A DNA stretch of 64,000 nucleotides, from positions 1-64,000 of the forward strand of contig CACEWU010000003.1 of NCBI GenBank assembly GCA_902563335.1. Reading direction: 5' to 3'. This DNA is from an uncultured Prochlorococcus sp. Its GTDB lineage: Bacteria > Cyanobacteriota > Cyanobacteriia > PCC-6307 > Cyanobiaceae. Position 1 is the first letter of the stretch; each line of letters starts with the position of its first letter. The notes beneath the pieces were generated by a model. It did no database searches, was not told the DNA's origin, and saw nothing but the letters and a program-made list of their open reading frames with translations. A program made the translations under genes and the position numbers. Shown one piece after another: positions 17,574 to 26,448 of this stretch.

Positions 17574-17860
17574 GAGTCATTTGGGTGATAAGGCTGACCT
17601 CACCCCATCTCCTTTAGTAAGTTCAGGCAGCAACAGGGGCTGTCTGACGGGAGAAACGAACGATGTTGTTCGCTGTTACGGTTTTGCTCTTACCGAGCAG
17701 GCTTCAGTCACCCTCCTCATGCCCCGTCGAAACCATTGCAGCCCCAGCTAAAAATTATGGAAATGGAGCTGAGCGGAATCGAACCGCTGTCCGAAACACT
17801 GGTGTGAATCACCTAGTTCATTAGATAATGAACTTCTACATTCTTGCAGTCTTTGTTCCT
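17553..17860 (-). ncRNA. ssrA: Two-piece (permuted) tmRNA
   Basis: Rescues stalled ribosomes by trans-translation. On the minus strand the acceptor piece comes first: T-arm GGTTCGATTCCGCTCAGCTCCA ending at 17765, preceded by an 8-bp hairpin GTTCATTA-TC-TAATGAAC. The coding piece begins with GGGGCTG at 17746 and GGTTTCGACGGGG, and GGGGCTG pairs with CAGCTCC of the acceptor piece to form the acceptor stem. The tag frame 17674-17624 reads ANNIVRFSRQTAPVAA then TGA, close to the known picocyanobacterial tag. The segment 17747-17764 is the intervening loop removed on maturation. Outer ends are approximate; CCA is not encoded. Confidence 0.95.
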
Positions 17861-17913
17861 TTATTGCATGTTTTTGCTCTCTTTTAATTGAAGTCTTGTT
17901 GAGCTGATTCGAT

Positions 17914-19041
17914 TTGTTAAAAGCGATTGCTGTTTTTCCGCCCGGCCTTGAATGCGAAGGTGTTAAGGAACTTTCTCGTCTTGGAGCGAAAGATGTTCTC
18001 TTACTGAAACGAAGTGCAGCTTTTCATGCTGATATGGCTTGTTTCTATAGATTGCATCTGCAGGCTCGATTGCCTTTCCGCCTGTTTCGAGAGATTTCTA
18101 GATTTCAATGTCGTAGTCGCAAAGATCTTTATAAAGGTGTACAGCATTCGCTGGATTGGGCTAGGTGGTTGATGCCCTCAATGAGTTTTCGAGTTGATGT
18201 TTCTGGTGGGTCTAATTATTTAAATCACAGTCATTTTTCAGCTTTACAAGTTAAGAATGCATTGGTGGATCTTCAAAGACAATTTTGGGGGGAAAGATCT
18301 TCAATTGATCTTGAGAAGCCAGATCTATGTATACATTTGCATATAAGTCAAACAGAAGCGGTTTTGAGTCTTGATGGATCCGGTGGAAGTTTGCATAGAC
18401 GTGGGTATAGAACAGCAATGGGTGTGGCACCTATAAAGGAAAATATTGCTGCTGGATTGATTCTGTTAAGTGGTTGGGATGGAAATGTACCTTTAGTAGA
18501 TCCAATGTGTGGTTCGGCTACATTACTAATTGAGGCGGTCAGCTTAGCTTTGGGCTTACCTCAAGGGTTGCGACGATCATTTTTGTTGCATAACTGGGCT
18601 GATTTTGATTCAAGACTTTGGGAAGATGAGAAGAAGAGAGCAAAAAAAAGCCAACGATGGAATAAAAAACTTCCACCAGTTATTGGTTCTGAAAGAGATG
18701 AAGAAATTGCTAAACATGCCAGAATAAATGTCATATCTGCAGGCCTAGAAGAAATCATCAAGATTGAGAATATTGATTTTAAAAAACTTGCAATACCTAG
18801 ACAAGAAGTAATGATTGTTTGCAATCCTCCATACGGTAAAAGAGTTGGCTTTGATGAAGATATACAAAGCCTTTACCATGAGTTAGGTTCTTTTGCAAAA
18901 CAATTTGCTGCAGGATCTCAATTGTGGCTACTAAGTGGAAATCCTAATTTAACTGAATTTATTAGGATGAAATCTAGCTCTCGTTTTCCTATCAGCAATG
19001 GCGGAATTGACTGTCGCTGGCTAAAATATTTAGTTCGCTAA
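17914..19041 (+). CDS. THUMP-domain class I RNA methyltransferase (RlmL N-half/YpsC-like)
   Basis: Predicted SAM-dependent rRNA guanine-N2 methyltransferase related to the N-terminal half of RlmL (m2G2445 of 23S rRNA). Residues about 45-155 form the THUMP RNA-binding domain, and the UPF0020 methylase follows with VDPMCGSATLLIEA (SAM motif I, about 195) and the catalytic VCNPPYGKRVG (about 300). 375 residues is the usual size of the single-activity bacterial form. Start is TTG at 17914; divergent from ssrA with about 55 bp between. Confidence 0.85.
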   Translation: MLKAIAVFPPGLECEGVKELSRLGAKDVLLLKRSAAFHADMACFYRLHLQARLPFRLFREISRFQCRSRKDLYKGVQHSLDWARWLMPSMSFRVDVSGGSNYLNHSHFSALQVKNALVDLQRQFWGERSSIDLEKPDLCIHLHISQTEAVLSLDGSGGSLHRRGYRTAMGVAPIKENIAAGLILLSGWDGNVPLVDPMCGSATLLIEAVSLALGLPQGLRRSFLLHNWADFDSRLWEDEKKRAKKSQRWNKKLPPVIGSERDEEIAKHARINVISAGLEEIIKIENIDFKKLAIPRQEVMIVCNPPYGKRVGFDEDIQSLYHELGSFAKQFAAGSQLWLLSGNPNLTEFIRMKSSSRFPISNGGIDCRWLKYLVR

Positions 19042-19428
19042 TTATGATTTTCCAAAGACTGCTTTGGTGGTTTTTGAAAGCCCTTCAAGGGTTTCAGGTA
19101 GATATGGGCCTTTAACAAGTTTCCCTCCAATTCTAAGGCTTAATCCTGCCAGCGTGATATTAATTAGTGAAACTATAATTAATGACCATTCTAGCGTCCA
19201 ATTTAAATATCTTTGCATCCATATTACTCCGAAAACTTCTGTTGCTAATAATGCAAATAGCATTAAAACTCCTCCCATCGCAAGAAAAACACCACCACTA
19301 ATAAGGCGGCGTTTTTCTCGATCCATTTCTTGCAGTGCAATGCGCACATGCAGATCCATTACAGAGCTCGCTAGTGCAGTGATTCGTGCTGCAGCTCCTA
19401 CGCCTCGTGTCTGTTGAGAATCGGTCAT
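19042..19428 (-). CDS. Phage-holin-III-like membrane protein
   Basis: 128 residues with two membrane helices (about 45-70 GVFLAMGGVLMLFALLATEV and 78-102) and an amphipathic N-terminal helix with ARITALASSVMDLHVRIALQE, the pattern of the putative actinobacteriophage holin superfamily III group that is widespread in cyanobacterial chromosomes. In this setting it is not evidence of a prophage. It begins immediately after the stop of the upstream DUF883-like gene, so the two form an operon. Confidence 0.65.
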   Translation of the reverse strand: MTDSQQTRGVGAAARITALASSVMDLHVRIALQEMDREKRRLISGGVFLAMGGVLMLFALLATEVFGVIWMQRYLNWTLEWSLIIVSLINITLAGLSLRIGGKLVKGPYLPETLEGLSKTTKAVFGKS

Positions 19429-19893
19429 TTAGGAACGCCTGCCTCCCGCTAAGAGAATTCCAAGTAATACCCCTATGCCAGCAGCCATTCCAATTGCTAG
19501 TAAAGGTCTTTTTCGGACAGGTTTTTCAATACGAGGTCTCAGGCTGCTATTTAACTCATCGAGAAGTTCTTCAAGCTGTTTTTCTAATGGCTCAAGGCTT
19601 TCGGCAATATCCCTTGTTCTATCACTGGCAGAATTGAACAATTCTTCTAGCTGTTCTTGGACTCCAAAAGTTGTTTTACCAGAGTGTTCTGAAATCACTC
19701 GAATCATTTCATCAAGGCTCCCACGGGTTGCTTCAAGAGTTTGTTGTGCAAGATTTGGCCATCGCTCTTGAATTCTGGGCAGTAAACTTTCGAAACGTTC
19801 ATTGAACCACTTGTCAGAGAGAGTCTGATTAGGCTGGGCAGCTTCAACTGTGGCTTGTGGTTCGTCGGATGCTGCGGAATGCATTGATTCCAT
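19429..19893 (-). CDS. DUF883/YqjD-like protein
   Basis: 154 residues: a disordered acidic N-terminus, long amphipathic helices (about 40-120, QEQLEELFNSASDRTRDIAE and LEKQLEELLDELNSSLRPRI), and a single C-terminal helix with a Gly-rich face LLAIGMAAGIGVLLGILLAGGRRS. E. coli YqjD/ElaB share this layout and bind ribosomes at the membrane; the same role here is only a guess. First gene of a two-gene operon with the holin-like protein; a perfect 8-bp hairpin lies 30 bp upstream. Confidence 0.65.
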   Translation of the reverse strand: MESMHSAASDEPQATVEAAQPNQTLSDKWFNERFESLLPRIQERWPNLAQQTLEATRGSLDEMIRVISEHSGKTTFGVQEQLEELFNSASDRTRDIAESLEPLEKQLEELLDELNSSLRPRIEKPVRKRPLLAIGMAAGIGVLLGILLAGGRRS

Positions 19894-19925
19894 GGAATCC
19901 AGACGGTTGTTTAAAGCCTACGTAA

Positions 19926-19943
19926 TTTCGCTACTTAGCGAAA
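19926..19943. other. Perfect 8-bp hairpin upstream of the DUF883-like gene
   Basis: TTTCGCTA-CT-TAGCGAAA. No T run on either side (AATTACG after it on the minus strand). Probably a leader hairpin or an operator of the DUF883/holin-like operon. Confidence 0.45.
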
Positions 19944-20117
19944 CCCTTCAATGTGTTCAGTTTTCCTCATCAAAGAGAGCGTGTATTTAGGCTTTCTCCT
20001 TTGTGGTTAACCGCTTAGGAAGTTTTGAGGAAAACAATCCAAGCGTCTTTTTTGCTTACATATATTGCTATTGCAAGGCTTCCTCTGCTAAAGACGTCTG
20101 GTTTCTACTAGCTGATC

Positions 20118-20267
20118 ATGGACGTTGGCTTGACCGCAATAGTTTTTGCATCCAAAAGCATTCCAACCACTTTTGGTCAAATCGCAGCTGCATTAGCAGG
20201 TGCTGGTGCATTGATTTTCGTCGCAACTGGTTTTGTTAAAGACGCGAGTTGGAAGCAAACTAGATAA
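20118..20267 (+). CDS. Small one-helix membrane protein (49 aa), not in the ORF track
   Basis: ATG at 20118, TAA ending 20267. MDVGLTAIVFASKSIPTTFG is followed by an alanine/glycine-rich membrane helix QIAAALAGAGALIFVATGFV and a short charged tail. The size and layout resemble small photosystem or cytochrome b6f subunits, but I cannot match a known one. No clear ribosome site. The track frames across this stretch (20003-20239 and 20233-20466) are shadows. Confidence 0.55.
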   Translation: MDVGLTAIVFASKSIPTTFGQIAAALAGAGALIFVATGFVKDASWKQTR

Positions 20268-20429
20268 TTCTCACCAATCCAGTAAAGGAAGGACTTTTTG
20301 TCCATCTTTTATTAATTGCTGTTTGTACCTATTCTCGAGAGGGAAATCTTGCGAGAGGTGTTTCATTGAGATTTTTTATTGTTGGAATTGCCGTAATAGA
20401 GACTTTTTAAGCTACCTTGAAACAATTAC

Positions 20430-20681
20430 TTGGCTCCATTCTCAGTGCCTATCGATGACCCTATAGAACCAAGTTTGCAATCAATGTTTGAGGTTGAGAA
20501 ACTTAGTCGTATGATTCAAGAATGCAATGATATAAATAGCTTGAGAGATATTTCAATGGAATTACTGAGTCTATATCAAAAGAAAAGTGCTATTGCGTAT
20601 TGGGCAACTCGACGAGCAGCCGAAGCCGAAGAAAGGGAGTTAAGAGTTAAGTCTAGCCATATAAAGGGATTGGACGACTAA
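20430..20681 (+). CDS. Small helical hypothetical protein (up to 83 aa)
   Basis: Predicted all-helical soluble protein with conserved-looking EVEKLSRMIQECNDINSLRD and a basic/acidic helix YWATRRAAEAEERELRVK. Possible starts are TTG 20430, GTG 20445 or ATG 20484; the acidic lead IDDPIEPSLQ suggests one of the first two. Similar short helical proteins occur throughout picocyanobacteria; function unknown. The 160 bp before it hold an open frame without a usable start. Confidence 0.6.
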   Translation: MAPFSVPIDDPIEPSLQSMFEVEKLSRMIQECNDINSLRDISMELLSLYQKKSAIAYWATRRAAEAEERELRVKSSHIKGLDD

Positions 20682-20778
20682 AACATATTATTTAAGTAGT
20701 AAATTAAAGTAAAGATAAAATTTCTAATTTACTTATTCACTAATATATAAAATGTTTTTTTACAGAGCTTCAGATTGA

Positions 20779-21183
20779 ATGCATCAGGGGAATAGATGGG
20801 TATTGCTTGAGCATTTAGGGGATCCTCACGATCCAATTGGACGTCATTTCGATTTGCTTTTAGAAGATGGATTGCATTGCAGGACATGGCGCTTGTATGA
20901 CATTCCTGTTTTAGATGGCCCTGCGTTGAGCGTTACTTCATTACCTGCACATAATCTTTCCTGGTTAGATTCAAAAGGGAGAATAGTTTCGGGTAATAGA
21001 GGCTGGGCTCAGCCAATTCAAGGGGGTTGTTTTAATGGTGAATTGCCATTGGCTAACAGCAGTTTGGTTCGGGTAGAGCTGGAAGGAAGCAGTGATTTTC
21101 AAGGAACTCTTGAAATAGTAAATAATCGCTGCACACTACGCTCATTGCCTCGGATTAATTCTCAGAAGGTCATTACCCCTTGA
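20779..21183 (+). CDS. LigD-type 3'-phosphoesterase-like domain protein
   Basis: 134 residues. RWVLLEHLGDP and GRHFDLLLEDG with CRTW at about 34-37 follow the H-x-H-x-D-L-x-L-E...TW pattern of the phosphoesterase domain found in DNA ligase D, which trims 3' ends during end joining. Here it is a stand-alone domain with no ligase or polymerase nearby, as in many cyanobacteria, and the match is by motif only. It lies 50 bp before smc on the same strand; whether this reflects shared DNA-repair work is open. Confidence 0.55.
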   Translation: MHQGNRWVLLEHLGDPHDPIGRHFDLLLEDGLHCRTWRLYDIPVLDGPALSVTSLPAHNLSWLDSKGRIVSGNRGWAQPIQGGCFNGELPLANSSLVRVELEGSSDFQGTLEIVNNRCTLRSLPRINSQKVITP

Positions 21184-21230
21184 GCTTCTTTCAAGTTTCG
21201 CTATTGTTTCCCTAATTACTTTGCCTCCTG

Positions 21231-24200
21231 TTGGTTCATATCAATCAGGTCGGGCTAACTCATTTCAAGTCCTTTGGAGGGTCTATGACGATCCCTCTGG
21301 AGGAAGGTTTTACTGTTGTAACTGGGCCAAATGGGTCTGGTAAAAGCAATATTCTTGATGGAGTCTTGTTTTGTCTTGGACTAGCAAATAGCCGAGGCAT
21401 GCGCGCAGATCGTTTGCCTGATCTTGTTAACAGCGGCCGATTGCGTGCAGGAAAAGCTGCAGAGACCGAAGTAAGTGTTCGTTTTGATCTGACTGACTGG
21501 CAACCTGATAGCGCGGAAGAAGGCTTGGAGCCTTCGCTGGAAGGTCCTTGGATAAAACCTGATCAAAAGGAATGGGTAGTTACAAGGCGCTTGAGAGTAA
21601 TGCCAGGAGGCTCTTATAGCTCGAGCTATAGCGCTGATGGTGAGCCTTGTAATCTTCAACAACTGCAGACTCAATTAAGAAGGTTAAGGATTGATCCTGA
21701 AGGTAGCAATGTGGTCATGCAAGGTGATGTGACCAGAATTGTTTCGATGAGTAATCGTGATCGTCGAGTTCTTATAGATGAGCTTGCAGGAGTAGCTCTT
21801 TTTGATAATCGTATACAGCAAACACGGAGCAAGCTTGAAAGCGTTCAAGAACGACAAGAAAGATGTCGGATAGTTGAACAAGAACTTCTTAATTCTAAAC
21901 AACGTTTGGAAAAAGATTGTGCCAAGGCGCGTACTTATCAGGAATTAAAAGAGAACTATCAGCTTGGTAAGCAGCAGGAACTGGTATTAGCTTTTGAAGC
22001 TGCACATCAACATCTTGACAAGGTAAGGAAGCAACATTATGCATTAGGAGAACAAGAGAAACGTGATTCAATTCTTCTGAAAGATGCTGAGAAGAAATTA
22101 GTTGATTCTGCTAAAAATTTGAGTAGTTTACAGAACAATGTAAAGGCTTTAGGAGAAGATAAATTGATTAATGTTCAGGCTGAGATAGCTGGAGCAGATA
22201 CACAATTTCGTGAATTAGAACGCCAGGCAGAAAATCACAAAAGGGAAGGAGAAAAATTGCAACAATCTCGAGAAGTGTTATTAAGACGACGTAAAGAAGT
22301 GAAGGAAGGTCAAGATAAAAAATTAAAACAATTTGAGTCTGATTCATCTCTAGCAGCTGCTGAGATCAAATGCACAAATGCTGCTGCTGCTGTTGATGTT
22401 TCTAGAAGAAGACTAGGTGATGTTGCTGGTCGATCAGGAGCATGGTTTGAAGACCAACGGAAGAGGACAGCTTTACGCCAAAAGATTGAATCGACTCTCT
22501 TACCACTTCAGCAAGAGCAGCAAAAACTGGAGGAGCGTTTGCGTTTTGATGCTTCCAGAGAGAAGGAGTTGGAATTGGAGCAAGAACGAGATATCGCACA
22601 AAATCAAGAAGTTCTAGATCAACTTGATCGGCTTGAACAAGAATGGAAATCACTTGTCCAGCAAATCTCTACTGAGAAGAAACAAATTAATGAAGTTACG
22701 GAAACTCTTTCAGTGCAACAACGCACTCGTAGTCGACTAGAGCAGGAACAAACCAATCTTGAAAGGGAAATTGCTCGTCTTGAAAGTCGTTCAGAGACTT
22801 TGCAAGAAAGTCGAGGAATAGGTGCCTTAAGGCTGCTTCTTGAGGCAGGGTTGGAGGGAATTCATGGACATGTGGCGCATTTAGGTGATGTTGAAGATTG
22901 TCATCGACTTGCTCTTGAAGTAGCAGCAGGGTCCAGACTTGGACAAATTGTTGTTGATGACGATCGAATAGCAGCTAAGGCAATTGAGTTACTAAAAAAA
23001 CGTAAAGCAGGTCGGCTCACTTTCCTTCCGCTTAATCGAATACATACTCCTGGAAATCTTACTAATAATGCCTTAAGGAGAGGGGACTATCCATTAAAGT
23101 TTGATTGCAATGATGGCTTGGTTGGTAGAGCAATTGAGTTGGTTCGTTTTGAATCAATATATAAAGATGTTTTTGCTTATGTATTTGGTTCAACTCTTGT
23201 ATACAAGGATTTGAAATCAGCTCGCATACAACTTGGTAAAACAAGAGCTGTAACACTTGATGGCGAGTTGTTGGAAAAAAGTGGTGCGATGACTGGTGGA
23301 AGTTTTTCTGGACGAAGCACTGGCTTTAATTTTGGAATAGCTAATGAATTTGATGATGCAGATCCTATGCGGAAAAGGTTATTAGAGCTGGGAGAAACTC
23401 TTATAAAGTGTAGACTTGAGGAAAATAATCAAATTAAATATTTAGAAGATAGAAGACCTTTGTTAAGGACGTTAGAACAGCGCCAGGCTGCCTTGGATGC
23501 AGAAAGAATTACTTCACGTCGCTCTAGCTCTCCTCTTCTTGAGAGAAGTAAAGAATCTTCTGAAAGGTTAAATAATCTCCAAAAGAGTCAGGAAAATTAT
23601 CAAAAACGCTTAAAAGTTATTAGTTCTGAAACAAAGCCTTTAATTAAAGAATTGCAAGATTTGAATAATAAAGAAGCTCTGATTGGAAAAGAAACTGATT
23701 CCGAGAATTGGAGGCATCTGCAAGTTGAGCTCCAAGCTGCCGATGAAATGCTTTCCAAGGCTCGAGTTGAAAGAGATGAGTATTTGCAACAAAAAAGACA
23801 ATTTGAACTTGAAATTGAGCGCTTGGAAGGAGAGCAGAAATCACTTTTGGCTGAAGAAAATCTTTTGCAAGAAGCAGTACAAACTTTGGCTAAATCTCAT
23901 AAGGACTGGCGAGAACAAAATCTTGATCTAGAAGCACGACGTAAGATTTTGGCGAAGGAACAGAAAGAATTACAAGAAAAATTTGGAGAACAGCGAAGAG
24001 CTCGAGATGCAGCAGAAGCAGATGTTGCTAATCAAAGACAAAAATTGCAAGAGGCACAATGGAAATTTGAACGCTTGCATCAAGATCGCGACGCATTAGA
24101 AGAAGAAATTCGGAGCAGTACTATTCGCCTCCAAGAATTGGAGGAAGCTCTTCCAAAACCTGCACCAAACATCTCAGAAGAAGTTAAGGCTGCTGGTTTG

Positions 24201-24842
24201 GAGCAATTACAAGCTGATTTAGTCCAATTACAAAACCAAATGGAAGCTTTAGAACCTGTAAATATGTTGGCATTAGATGAATTGACAAAGCTTGATGAAA
24301 GGCTGTGTGAGCTTGTTGAAAGACTTGAAATTCTTAGCGAAGAACGTTCAGAGCTTTTGCTTCGTATAGAAACTGTTGGCACGTTGCGTCAGGAGGCATT
24401 TCTGGAAGCCTTTGAAGCAGTCGATGGTCATTTTCGTGAAATCTTTGCGAGTTTGTCTGATGGGGATGGTCATCTTCAATTGGACAATTCAGATGATCCC
24501 TTAGAGGGTGGCTTAACGCTTGTAGCTCATCCCAAGGGCAAGTCTGTTAGACGTCTAGCTGCAATGTCAGGTGGGGAAAAGTCATTAACAGCTTTGAGCT
24601 TTCTGTTTGCGTTACAGCGCTTCAGGCCATCTCCTTTTTATGCTCTTGATGAAGTGGATAGTTTTTTAGATGGAGTTAACGTAGAAAGGTTGTCTGCTCT
24701 TATTGCTTGCCAGGCTGAACAAGCACAATTTTTGGTTGTTAGCCATAGAAGGCCAATGATCAGTGCCTCAAGTCGGACAATAGGAGTGACTCAGGCCAGA
24801 GGGGCACATACTCAAGTTGTTGGATTACCAAATGCAGCTTGA
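21231..24842 (+). CDS. smc: Chromosome partition protein SMC
   Basis: 1203-residue ATPase that loops and segregates the chromosome. Walker A VVTGPNGSGKSNILDG (about 30-44), long coiled coil, a hinge around 500-680 containing LEAGLEGIHGHVAHLGDVE and AMTGGSFSGR, second coiled coil, then the ABC signature AAMSGGEKSLTALSFLFAL (about 1105) and Walker B PFYALDEVDSFLDG (about 1135). GTTs precede it and the start is TTG at 21231. No ScpA/B genes are in the window. Confidence 0.97.
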   Translation: MVHINQVGLTHFKSFGGSMTIPLEEGFTVVTGPNGSGKSNILDGVLFCLGLANSRGMRADRLPDLVNSGRLRAGKAAETEVSVRFDLTDWQPDSAEEGLEPSLEGPWIKPDQKEWVVTRRLRVMPGGSYSSSYSADGEPCNLQQLQTQLRRLRIDPEGSNVVMQGDVTRIVSMSNRDRRVLIDELAGVALFDNRIQQTRSKLESVQERQERCRIVEQELLNSKQRLEKDCAKARTYQELKENYQLGKQQELVLAFEAAHQHLDKVRKQHYALGEQEKRDSILLKDAEKKLVDSAKNLSSLQNNVKALGEDKLINVQAEIAGADTQFRELERQAENHKREGEKLQQSREVLLRRRKEVKEGQDKKLKQFESDSSLAAAEIKCTNAAAAVDVSRRRLGDVAGRSGAWFEDQRKRTALRQKIESTLLPLQQEQQKLEERLRFDASREKELELEQERDIAQNQEVLDQLDRLEQEWKSLVQQISTEKKQINEVTETLSVQQRTRSRLEQEQTNLEREIARLESRSETLQESRGIGALRLLLEAGLEGIHGHVAHLGDVEDCHRLALEVAAGSRLGQIVVDDDRIAAKAIELLKKRKAGRLTFLPLNRIHTPGNLTNNALRRGDYPLKFDCNDGLVGRAIELVRFESIYKDVFAYVFGSTLVYKDLKSARIQLGKTRAVTLDGELLEKSGAMTGGSFSGRSTGFNFGIANEFDDADPMRKRLLELGETLIKCRLEENNQIKYLEDRRPLLRTLEQRQAALDAERITSRRSSSPLLERSKESSERLNNLQKSQENYQKRLKVISSETKPLIKELQDLNNKEALIGKETDSENWRHLQVELQAADEMLSKARVERDEYLQQKRQFELEIERLEGEQKSLLAEENLLQEAVQTLAKSHKDWREQNLDLEARRKILAKEQKELQEKFGEQRRARDAAEADVANQRQKLQEAQWKFERLHQDRDALEEEIRSSTIRLQELEEALPKPAPNISEEVKAAGLEQLQADLVQLQNQMEALEPVNMLALDELTKLDERLCELVERLEILSEERSELLLRIETVGTLRQEAFLEAFEAVDGHFREIFASLSDGDGHLQLDNSDDPLEGGLTLVAHPKGKSVRRLAAMSGGEKSLTALSFLFALQRFRPSPFYALDEVDSFLDGVNVERLSALIACQAEQAQFLVVSHRRPMISASSRTIGVTQARGAHTQVVGLPNAA

Positions 24843-24898
24843 AGTGTTAAAAATTAGGCCTTGAGTCACAATGATTCGAATAGTCCAAGCCTGAAAGT

Positions 24899-25960
24899 TT
24901 GCGTTTGACCAAGACTCCATCCCAAAACGAATTACTGGAAACAGTTCCAAGCGACCGTCTTTGGTTGCGAGCAGAGTTAATGGGAACTCAGGTGATTACT
25001 CGTGACTCGGGGCGCCGACTGGGTGTAGTCGGAGAAGTTGTTGTTGATATTGATCGACGGGAGGTAGTCGCACTTGGCTTAAGAGATAATCCGTTGACTC
25101 GGTTTCTTCCAGGGTTACCTCGTTGGATGCCACTTGATCGCATAAGGCAAGTGGGCGATGTGATTCTGGTTGATTCGGTTGATTCATTGAGTGAAGGATT
25201 TAGTCCTGAGAGATATAGTCGAGTTATTAATTGTCAAGTAATTACAGAATCAGGACAGCAATTAGGGCGAGTTCTTGGGTTTTCTTTCGACATAGAGACT
25301 GGCGAACTTTGTACTTTGGTAATGGCAGCTCTGGGTGTTCCATTGCTTGGTGAAGGGGTGTTAAGTACCTGGGAAATCCCTGTTGATGAAATAGTGAGCA
25401 GTGGAGCAGATAGGATAATTGTTTATGAAGGTGCAGAGGATAAATTAAAGCAATTAAATAGCGGTTTTCTTGAGAAGTTGGGAGTGGGTGGAGCCACTTG
25501 GGAAGAAAAGGAAAGGGAGCGTTATCGAGTAAATCTTGTTCCTGTTGAGAATCAACTTTCTGCGGGTGAAAATTTTGAATCTGAAGAGAGAATGCTGAGT
25601 GCTTCTAGGAATGAGGCGTTAGCTCAGGAAGAAGAATTGGAATATGTTGAGTTGGATAATAGTCAACAGTTAGAAACTCAACAAAGAAGATATTTAGATG
25701 ATGAAATTGAGAGATCATCATCTGATTTTGAAAATTATTCCGAAGGGAAAAATATCTTAAAAGAAGAAACTTTTATTGAGCAATCTAGTCTAAATGCTCA
25801 TCCTTCTCCTTCTAAGCCGAAACCAGCTTCTCGAAGGCCTATTAAAAAATCCGAAGACCCTTTAGATGTAGAACCGCTAGATTATAAGGATAATGATGGG
25901 ATGAAAAATAATTCTTCTGAGCCTAGATCATCTATTAATGAGTTCGAGGATCCATGGTAG
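24899..25960 (+). CDS. PRC-barrel domain protein
   Basis: 353 residues. Two tandem PRC-barrel domains (about 30-105, VITRDSGRRLGVVGEVVVD, and 113-190, VITESGQQLGRVLGFSFD), the fold of the photosynthetic reaction-centre H subunit and RimM; the rest (200-353) is acidic, low-complexity and probably disordered, ending in SSINEFEDPW. Found next to smc in many picocyanobacteria. Function unknown. Start is TTG at 24899, 56 bp after smc, so co-transcription is likely. Confidence 0.8.
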   Translation: MRLTKTPSQNELLETVPSDRLWLRAELMGTQVITRDSGRRLGVVGEVVVDIDRREVVALGLRDNPLTRFLPGLPRWMPLDRIRQVGDVILVDSVDSLSEGFSPERYSRVINCQVITESGQQLGRVLGFSFDIETGELCTLVMAALGVPLLGEGVLSTWEIPVDEIVSSGADRIIVYEGAEDKLKQLNSGFLEKLGVGGATWEEKERERYRVNLVPVENQLSAGENFESEERMLSASRNEALAQEEELEYVELDNSQQLETQQRRYLDDEIERSSSDFENYSEGKNILKEETFIEQSSLNAHPSPSKPKPASRRPIKKSEDPLDVEPLDYKDNDGMKNNSSEPRSSINEFEDPW

Positions 25961-25974
25961 ACAGTTATTTAAGA

Positions 25975-26439
25975 TTAAGATTCAGTTTCTAGAAATTTTA
26001 AAGAAAGGCTATTTACACAAAAACGCTGCCCAGTTGGCTGGGGCCCGTCATTAAATAAATGTCCAAGATGAGAATTACATTTAGAGCAAATGATTTCTGT
26101 GCGCATCATCCGGTGGCTAGTATCTGAGCGAGTTCTAATTGCATTGGAATTAATGCTTTCATAAAAGCTAGGCCAACCTGTCCCTGAATCAAACTTATGA
26201 ATTGAAATGAATAAAGGTGCATTACAACAAATACAGTAATATGTTCCTGTTTTTTTTGTACTCCAATAAGCACCTGTAAATGCTCTTTCGGTGCCACCTT
26301 CACGAGTTACCTGGTATTGCTCAGGCGTTAGTTTTGATTTCCAGTAATTTGCATCTTTCTCACGCTCATCGCTTGAATTAGATTTCAAATCTGACATTTT
26401 TATCAGGTTTTCGTCGATGTTAGCTTTCATTTTAGACAT
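25975..26439 (-). CDS. msrB: Peptide methionine (R)-S-oxide reductase
   Basis: Reduces methionine-R-sulfoxide in proteins, an oxidative-damage repair enzyme. Zinc site YYCICCNAPLF (CxxC about 68-71) and CSKCNSHLGH (about 114-117), catalytic Cys in GQRFCVNSLSL (about 138). The N-terminal 25 residues (MSKMKANIDENLIKMS) are extra and could be trimmed to an internal ATG. Convergent with the PRC-barrel gene and 9 bp from the LpxB-like gene on the same strand. Confidence 0.95.
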   Translation of the reverse strand: MSKMKANIDENLIKMSDLKSNSSDEREKDANYWKSKLTPEQYQVTREGGTERAFTGAYWSTKKTGTYYCICCNAPLFISIHKFDSGTGWPSFYESINSNAIRTRSDTSHRMMRTEIICSKCNSHLGHLFNDGPQPTGQRFCVNSLSLKFLETES

Positions 26440-26448
26440 GTTTTGAAG

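Noticed and set aside
19042-19428. Holin-like gene as sign of a prophage
   Set aside because: This family is chromosomal in cyanobacteria; no integrase, capsid or lysis genes are near.
20282-20409. Open frame VKEGLFVHLLLIAVCTYSRE
   Set aside because: Hydrophobic and protein-like, but no ATG/GTG/TTG near its beginning; only a late TTG is usable.
20233-20466. 77-codon plus-strand ORF
   Set aside because: Composition looks random, overlaps other frames; the 49-aa frame before it and 83-aa frame after it are better.
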